A stretch of DNA of 64,000 nt from Thermoleophilales bacterium (GTDB taxonomy: Bacteria; Actinomycetota; Thermoleophilia; Solirubrobacterales; 70-9): the NCBI GenBank assembly GCA_020636895.1, contig JACJWZ010000001.1, positions 1,293,501 to 1,357,500 on the forward strand, read 5' to 3'. This document shows positions 59,735 to 64,000 of the stretch, piece after piece. Each line of letters opens with the position of its first letter. Within the stretch, counting starts at the first letter, position 1. The translations under genes and the position numbers were made by a program. The notes under the pieces are model-generated. The model made no database searches. It had not been told where the DNA came from and saw only the letters and a list, made by a program, of their open reading frames with translations.

Positions 59735-61200
59735 GAGTGCCTCCCAGCCTCAGCCGCGACGAGCCGCTCGGCGACCTTGACGACATCACCGGCACCGATC
59801 GTGACGACGATGTCACCGACCCCGATGCTCTCGTCGGTAGCGAGGGCGGCGGCCGCAGCGTCAAGCCCGCCGAGCCAGCGGACCCGCTTGCCGGGCGCGG
59901 CGTCGGCGGCGGCCTCGGCAACCTGCAACCCGCTTACGCCCTCGAGCTCGCCGACCGGCTGCTCGCGGGCCGGGTAGACGTCGAGCACGGCGACCTCGTC
60001 GGCGAGAGCCAACGCCCGGCCGAAGCGAGGTGCGAGCGCCTTCGTCCGCGAGTAGAGGTGCGGCTGGAAGACGGCGATCAGACGCCCTCCCTGCGGTCGC
60101 GGCAGCTCGCGCAGGGCGCGCAGGGACGCCTCGACCTCGGTCGGGTGATGGGCGTAGTCGTCGTAGACGAGGGCGCCGCGGTGCTCCCCCTTGCGCTCGA
60201 GCCGGCGCGCCATCCCGGGGAAGGAGGCGAGCGCGGAGATCAGCTCCTCGATCGGCGGCAGCACCGGATCCAGCCGCCGCGCCTCGATCAGGGCGGCGAT
60301 GGCGCACGTCGCGTCGATGACGTTGTGGCGGCCCGGGATGGCGAGGCGAACCCGCTGCTCGCCGGCCTCCGCCGAGATCAGCGTGAAAGTGCTGCCACCC
60401 TCCGCCGGCTCGATGTCCGTCGCGAGCACGGTGGCCGCGGCCGGGGGTGGGGCGCCTGGTTCGCTCAGCGCGAAGGTGGAGATGGAACCCGCTGCGTCGA
60501 GGGCGGCGAGCTCGGGCCCGGAAGGACGGACCACCGAGGCGGCCGGCCCCGTGAACTTCGCGAATGCGGCGATCAGCTCGCGCTCCCCGCCCCAGTGCGA
60601 GTGGTGGTCGAGCTCGACGTTGGTCACCGCGGCGACCTCCGGCGCGAGCTCGAGGAAGCTGCCGTCGCTCTCGTCCGCCTCGGCGACGATCCACTCCCCC
60701 GCCCCCCAGCCCGCGTTGGCGGGGGCGCCTTCGGGGCCGGCGCCGGGAAGCTCCCCACCGAGCAGGAAGGCCGGCTCGGCACCGGCCCTGCTCAGGCAGT
60801 GGGCGAGCATCCCCGAGGTGGTGGTCTTGCCGTGCGCGCCCGCGACAGCGATCAGGCGCTTGGTGGCGCAGAGCTCGGCGAGGAGCTGCCCGCGGTGGAT
60901 CTCGCGCTGGCCGCGCTCGCGGGCCCGGAGGAGCTCGACGTTGTCGTCGGGAACCGCGGTCGAGACGACGACGTCGGCGCCCGGGGGAACGGCGTCGGCG
61001 TCGTGGCCGATCAGCGGGTCGATGCCGGCGGCGCGCAGGCGCGCGACGTAGCCCGACTCCGAGCGGTCGGAGCCGCTGACCCGCGCGCCGAGGGCGTGAC
61101 AGGCGAGCGCCAGGGTGCTCATGCCGGCGCCGCCGATCGCGATGAAGTGGAGCTCGCGGTCGGCGAAGGACGCCTCCGTAGCAGTGGCGGCGCCGCTCAC
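59731..61200 (-). CDS. murC: UDP-N-acetylmuramate-L-alanine ligase
   Basis: Adds L-Ala to UDP-MurNAc. 489 residues: N-terminal FIAIGGAGMSTLALACHALGA, ATP-binding VAGAHGKTTTSGMLAHCL, VAEADESDGSFLELAPEVA, NVELDHHSHW, IPGRHNVIDA and DDYAHHPTEV. GTG start overlapping the murG stop by four bases. Confidence 0.97.
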
Positions 61201-62276
61201 ACCAACGCCCCCAAGACTTCGTCGGCGATCCGCTCGGCGGCATCCGGCTTGGCGAGCGCCAGCGAGGCGGCAGCCATCGAGGCAAGCGCAACGGGATCGG
61301 AGAGCAGCTCCGAGAGCTCGGTGGCGAGGCGCTCAGGGGTCAGCTCGGCGTCCTCGACCACGCGGGCCGCCCCCGCCTCCTCCATCCAGCGCGCGTTTGT
61401 GTGCTGGTGCATCGCCGAGGCGTACGGATACGGGACGAGGACGGCGGGCTTGCCGGCGGCGGTGAGCTCGAAGACCGAGCCGCCCGAGCGCGCGAGCACC
61501 AGATCGACGGCGGCGAGGGCGTCCCCGAGGTCGGGTTCGTACTCGAGCAGCGTGTATCGATCGGCGTCTTCGAGCTTGGCGGCGAGCTCGGGGTAGTCGC
61601 GCGAGCCGGCTATGTGAAGGACGTGGAAGGGATGTTCAGCCGCGGCTCCCCCCGGCCCGAAGGCGTCAGCGGCGGAGCGGTTGATGGTCAGGGCGCCGAG
61701 GCTGCCGCCGAAGATCAGCACGGCCGGGGCCTCCGCGGGAATGCCGAAGCGTCGCCGGGCGGCGTCGCGATCGGCGTTCAGGATCGCCTTGGGCACCGGC
61801 CGTCCGGTGACGAGGTAGCGGGCCCCTTCGAGACCCTCGATCGGGAAGGCGAGGCAGACGCGGCGGGCGCGCGAGGCGAGCAGCTTGTTCGCCATGCCGA
61901 GGTGGCTGTCGGCCTCGGTGAGCACGATCGGCAGCCGCATCGAGCGGGCTGCCGCCCCGACCGGGGCCGCCACGTAGCCGCCACCCCCCATGACCACGTC
62001 GGCGCGCCTGCGGCGGAGCAGCCGCCGGGCGACCGGGACCGCGGCGCCGGCCCGCGCCAGGGCCGCCGCGGCCTTCAGCGGGTTCTTGCGGTCGATCCCG
62101 CGTACGGCGAGGAAGTCGATCTCGTACCCCGCGGCGGGGACCAGCTTCGCCTCGGCGCGTTCCCGCGTCCCCGCGAAGGAGACCTCGGCGCCGCGCTCAG
62201 CGAGCGCGTCGGCGACTGCCAGCGCCGGCACGACGTGTCCCGCCGTGCCGCCGGCTGCGATCACTACTCGTGGCAC
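61197..62276 (-). CDS. murG: UDP-GlcNAc transferase MurG
   Basis: Makes lipid II from lipid I at the inner membrane face. 359 residues: VVIAAGGTAGHVVPALAVAD, GGGGYVAAPVGAAA, ADSHLGMANKLLA-type acceptor loop, FGGSLGALTINRS and ARSGGSVFELTAAGKPAVLVPYP. GTG 62276 begins at the conserved VPRVVIAAGG; the gene start overlaps the last 80 bases of ftsW, an unusually long overlap. Confidence 0.95.
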   Translation of the reverse strand: MPRVVIAAGGTAGHVVPALAVADALAERGAEVSFAGTRERAEAKLVPAAGYEIDFLAVRGIDRKNPLKAAAALARAGAAVPVARRLLRRRRADVVMGGGGYVAAPVGAAARSMRLPIVLTEADSHLGMANKLLASRARRVCLAFPIEGLEGARYLVTGRPVPKAILNADRDAARRRFGIPAEAPAVLIFGGSLGALTINRSAADAFGPGGAAAEHPFHVLHIAGSRDYPELAAKLEDADRYTLLEYEPDLGDALAAVDLVLARSGGSVFELTAAGKPAVLVPYPYASAMHQHTNARWMEEAGAARVVEDAELTPERLATELSELLSDPVALASMAAASLALAKPDAAERIADEVLGALV

Positions 62277-63555
62277 GCCGACCTCCGGTGCGCGCGCTGC
62301 CGCCGCCGTCGAGGAGGCGGAACCCGCTCGAGCCCCGGCCCGTCGAGGTCCCGCTCGCACCCGCCGTGGCGGTCCCGCCGTTGGCGATGTTGAGCAGCAG
62401 CCCGACGGCCGCGAGGGTGACGATCAGGCTGCTGTTGCCGTAGGAGACGAATGGGAGGGTTACCCCGGTCAGCGGCGCGAGGCCGAGGACCGCGAAGAGG
62501 TTGATCGATGCCTGGACCAGGATCATCGCCGTCAGGGCGGCGGCGAGCAGGCGACCGTAGCGATCCTTGGCGCGCTGAGCGGTCCGGAAGCCCGCGTACC
62601 CGAACATCATGTAGAGGCCGCAGAGGATCGTGATCCCGAGCAGCCCCAGCTCCTCGCCGATCACCGCGGCGATCATGTCGGTGTGGGCCTCGGGCAGGTA
62701 GAAGGCCTTCTGCACGCTCTCGCCGATCCCGGTCCCGAAGACGCCTCCGGAGCCGAGCGCGATCGACGCCTGCATACCCTGGAAACCGGCGCCGGACGCG
62801 TCGGCGCTCGGGTGGACGAAGCTGGTCAGGCGGGCCATCCGGTAGGGCTCCATCAGAACCGCGAGGAAGACGATGAAGCCGATCCCGGCCGCGAGCATCG
62901 CGAGGTGGCGGATCTGCACCCCGGCGGCGATCAGCAGCGCGGTGACGGAGAAGGCGGTGACCATCCCGGTGCCGAGATCGGGCTCGACCACGATCAGTGC
63001 GATGATGGCGCCGGCGACCAGCAGGAACGGCCTCAGGCTGCGCAGATCGCGCGTCATCTGCGGGCGCTCGGCGAGGATGTTTGCCCCGTAGAGCATCAGT
63101 GCGACCTTCGCGATCTCCGAGGCCTGGATCTGAACCGGTCCGAGGACGATCCAGCGCTGAGCGCCGTTCACCTCGGCGCCGATCACCTTCGTCGCCAGGA
63201 GCAGGAAGACGGCGCCGAGAAGGAACATCGGCGTCAGCGTGCGGACGGCGCCAAGGCCGTAGCGCGCGAGCACGTGCAGCGCGAGGAGGCCGAAGGCCCC
63301 GAACATGAGGGTTCGCTTCAGGTAGTAGGCGCCGTCTCCGGTGGCGCCGAGCAGCGAGGCGCTGGAGCTGGCGCTGAAGACCATGACGACGCCGAAGGCG
63401 AGCAGGCACATCGTCGCCGTCAGCAGCAGCGAGTACTCGAGGGGGCGCGCGGGCGCCTTCGGGCGGGACTTGGCCTTCGACTTCGACTTCGGCTTCGGCT
63501 TGTTCTTATGGCGGCGGAAGCCGAGCCCGCGCAGCGATCCGGCGGCGCTGCTCAT
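62197..63555 (-). CDS. ftsW: SEDS peptidoglycan glycosyltransferase FtsW
   Basis: A 452-residue polytopic enzyme polymerising lipid II at the septum. Basic N-terminus (KNKPKPKSKSKAKSRPKAPA), about 10 helices, with FSASSSASLLGATGDGAYYLKR, VEPDLGTGMVTAFSVTALL, EAHTDMIAAVIGEELGLLG and LTGVTLPFVSYGNSSLIV. The C-terminal 35 residues are Arg/Gly/Ser-rich and are encoded in the overlap with murG. ATG overlaps the murD stop. Confidence 0.94.
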   Translation of the reverse strand: MSSAAGSLRGLGFRRHKNKPKPKSKSKAKSRPKAPARPLEYSLLLTATMCLLAFGVVMVFSASSSASLLGATGDGAYYLKRTLMFGAFGLLALHVLARYGLGAVRTLTPMFLLGAVFLLLATKVIGAEVNGAQRWIVLGPVQIQASEIAKVALMLYGANILAERPQMTRDLRSLRPFLLVAGAIIALIVVEPDLGTGMVTAFSVTALLIAAGVQIRHLAMLAAGIGFIVFLAVLMEPYRMARLTSFVHPSADASGAGFQGMQASIALGSGGVFGTGIGESVQKAFYLPEAHTDMIAAVIGEELGLLGITILCGLYMMFGYAGFRTAQRAKDRYGRLLAAALTAMILVQASINLFAVLGLAPLTGVTLPFVSYGNSSLIVTLAAVGLLLNIANGGTATAGASGTSTGRGSSGFRLLDGGGSARTGGRRATSSDRSRRHGGTRRAGAGSRRRAR

Positions 63556-64000
63556 GTCCCGCCCTCCAATGCGGCGACGAGCTCACGGAAGCGCTCGCCG
63601 CGCTCCTCGTAGTCGCGGAAGGCGTCGAAGCTGGCGCACGCGGGGGCGAGCAGGACCGTCTCCCCGGGGACTGCGGCCGCCGCCGCGTCGGCGAGGGCGG
63701 TGGCGAGGTCGCCGCTGTCGTGCAGCGGGACGCCGGCGTCGGCGAGATCCGCTCGCAGGCGCGGAGCGGCCTCCCCGACCAGGTAGCAGGCGGTGCAGTG
63801 GGCTCGCACCGCCGGAGTGAGGTCCGCGAAGTCGCCGCCTTTGAGGCTGCCGCCGAGGATCGCGTGAACACCGCTCCCGAAGGCGGCGAGCGCAGCGGCC
63901 GCGGCGGCGACGTTGGTCGCCTTGGAGTCGTTGACGTAGACGACGCCGTCGAGCTCGCGAACGCGCTCGAGGCGGTGCGGAACTCCGGCGAACGACCGTA
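63552..64000 (-). CDS. murD: UDP-N-acetylmuramoylalanine-D-glutamate ligase, C-terminal part
   Basis: Only the last 148 residues are in the window. The segment reads GVPHRLERVRELDGVVYVNDSKATN, then AILGGSLKGGDFADL and LLAPACASFDAFRDYEERGERFRELV, all typical of the MurD C-terminal domain (VNDSKATN and the closing SxDxFxxYxxRGxxF). It adds D-Glu to UDP-MurNAc-L-Ala. Its stop overlaps the ftsW start. Confidence 0.95.
   Translation of the reverse strand, partial: RSFAGVPHRLERVRELDGVVYVNDSKATNVAAAAAALAAFGSGVHAILGGSLKGGDFADLTPAVRAHCTACYLVGEAAPRLRADLADAGVPLHDSGDLATALADAAAAAVPGETVLLAPACASFDAFRDYEERGERFRELVAALEGGT

Overview
The window is a gene-dense, very GC-rich chromosomal segment in which nearly all genes lie on the minus strand. 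Many start codons are GTG and many genes overlap by 1 to 4 bases. Gene content and order point to an actinobacterium: rpmB-fakA-recG-rsmD-coaD, then a SepIVA-like coiled-coil gene, DUF177, rpmF, plsX, acpP, rnc and smc; also scpA-scpB with rluB, cmk and der, and Ku with a stand-alone LigD polymerase. A deep-branching class such as Thermoleophilia (Solirubrobacterales) is my best guess, but that is inference.

Layout. 1-12553: chromosome/lipid/ribosome block (smc partial, rnc, acpP, plsX, rpmF, DUF177, methyltransferase, sepIVA-like, coaD, rsmD, recG, ridA-like, GST-like, fakA, rpmB). 12577-12682: tandem 36-base hairpin repeats. 12712-16319: riboflavin operon ribD-ribE-ribBA-ribH, with a promoter carrying a TetR-type palindrome. 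16481-18280: cation/proton antiporter. 18295-18464: palindrome plus 21-base tandem repeat. 18486-24605: priA-def-fmt-rsmB-zinc ribbon-rpe. 24671-28687: PH-domain membrane protein, metK, DUF3352 protein. 28727-38276: scpA-scpB-ACT-rluB-aroH-hisC, then a promoter and aromatic leader peptide, then aroF-tyrA-aroA-cmk-der. 38384-41166: trpS and a pair of related GATase1 proteins, one with an AraC domain. 41407-51092: DUF167, a seven-gene group 4 [NiFe]-hydrogenase-like cassette with an ArsR regulator, then ku and the LigD polymerase. 51194-55667: glycine cleavage operon gcvT-H-PA-PB. 55695-56771: esterase. 56794-64000: cell-wall/division cluster murD(partial)-ftsW-murG-murC-murB-ftsQ-ftsZ.

How the genes work together. 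The aromatic block holds DAHP synthase, chorismate mutase, prephenate dehydrogenase, EPSP synthase and an aminotransferase. Its entry enzyme aroF sits behind a leader peptide ending in Trp-Leu-Trp-Tyr-Pro-Arg-Phe-Ser, a classical attenuation layout. The hydrogenase-like cassette has the gene set of Mycobacterium tuberculosis Rv0081-Rv0087 in a slightly different order. It is bracketed by 86-base direct repeats (84/86 identical) that copy the ku promoter and start codon, so it looks inserted between the DUF167 gene and ku.

The most novel-looking structures are (i) a family of four intergenic elements, each exactly 50 bases long, with CGAACGTCGA/TCGACGTTCG arms and a conserved asymmetric core; (ii) the direct-repeat-flanked hydrogenase cassette; (iii) a LigD polymerase whose conserved reading frame begins inside ku in the -1 frame without a usable start codon; (iv) an RNase III lacking two of the four usual catalytic acidic residues; and (v) the riboflavin promoter with a TetR-type operator instead of an FMN riboswitch. 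All calls come from reading the sequence alone; no database search was run.
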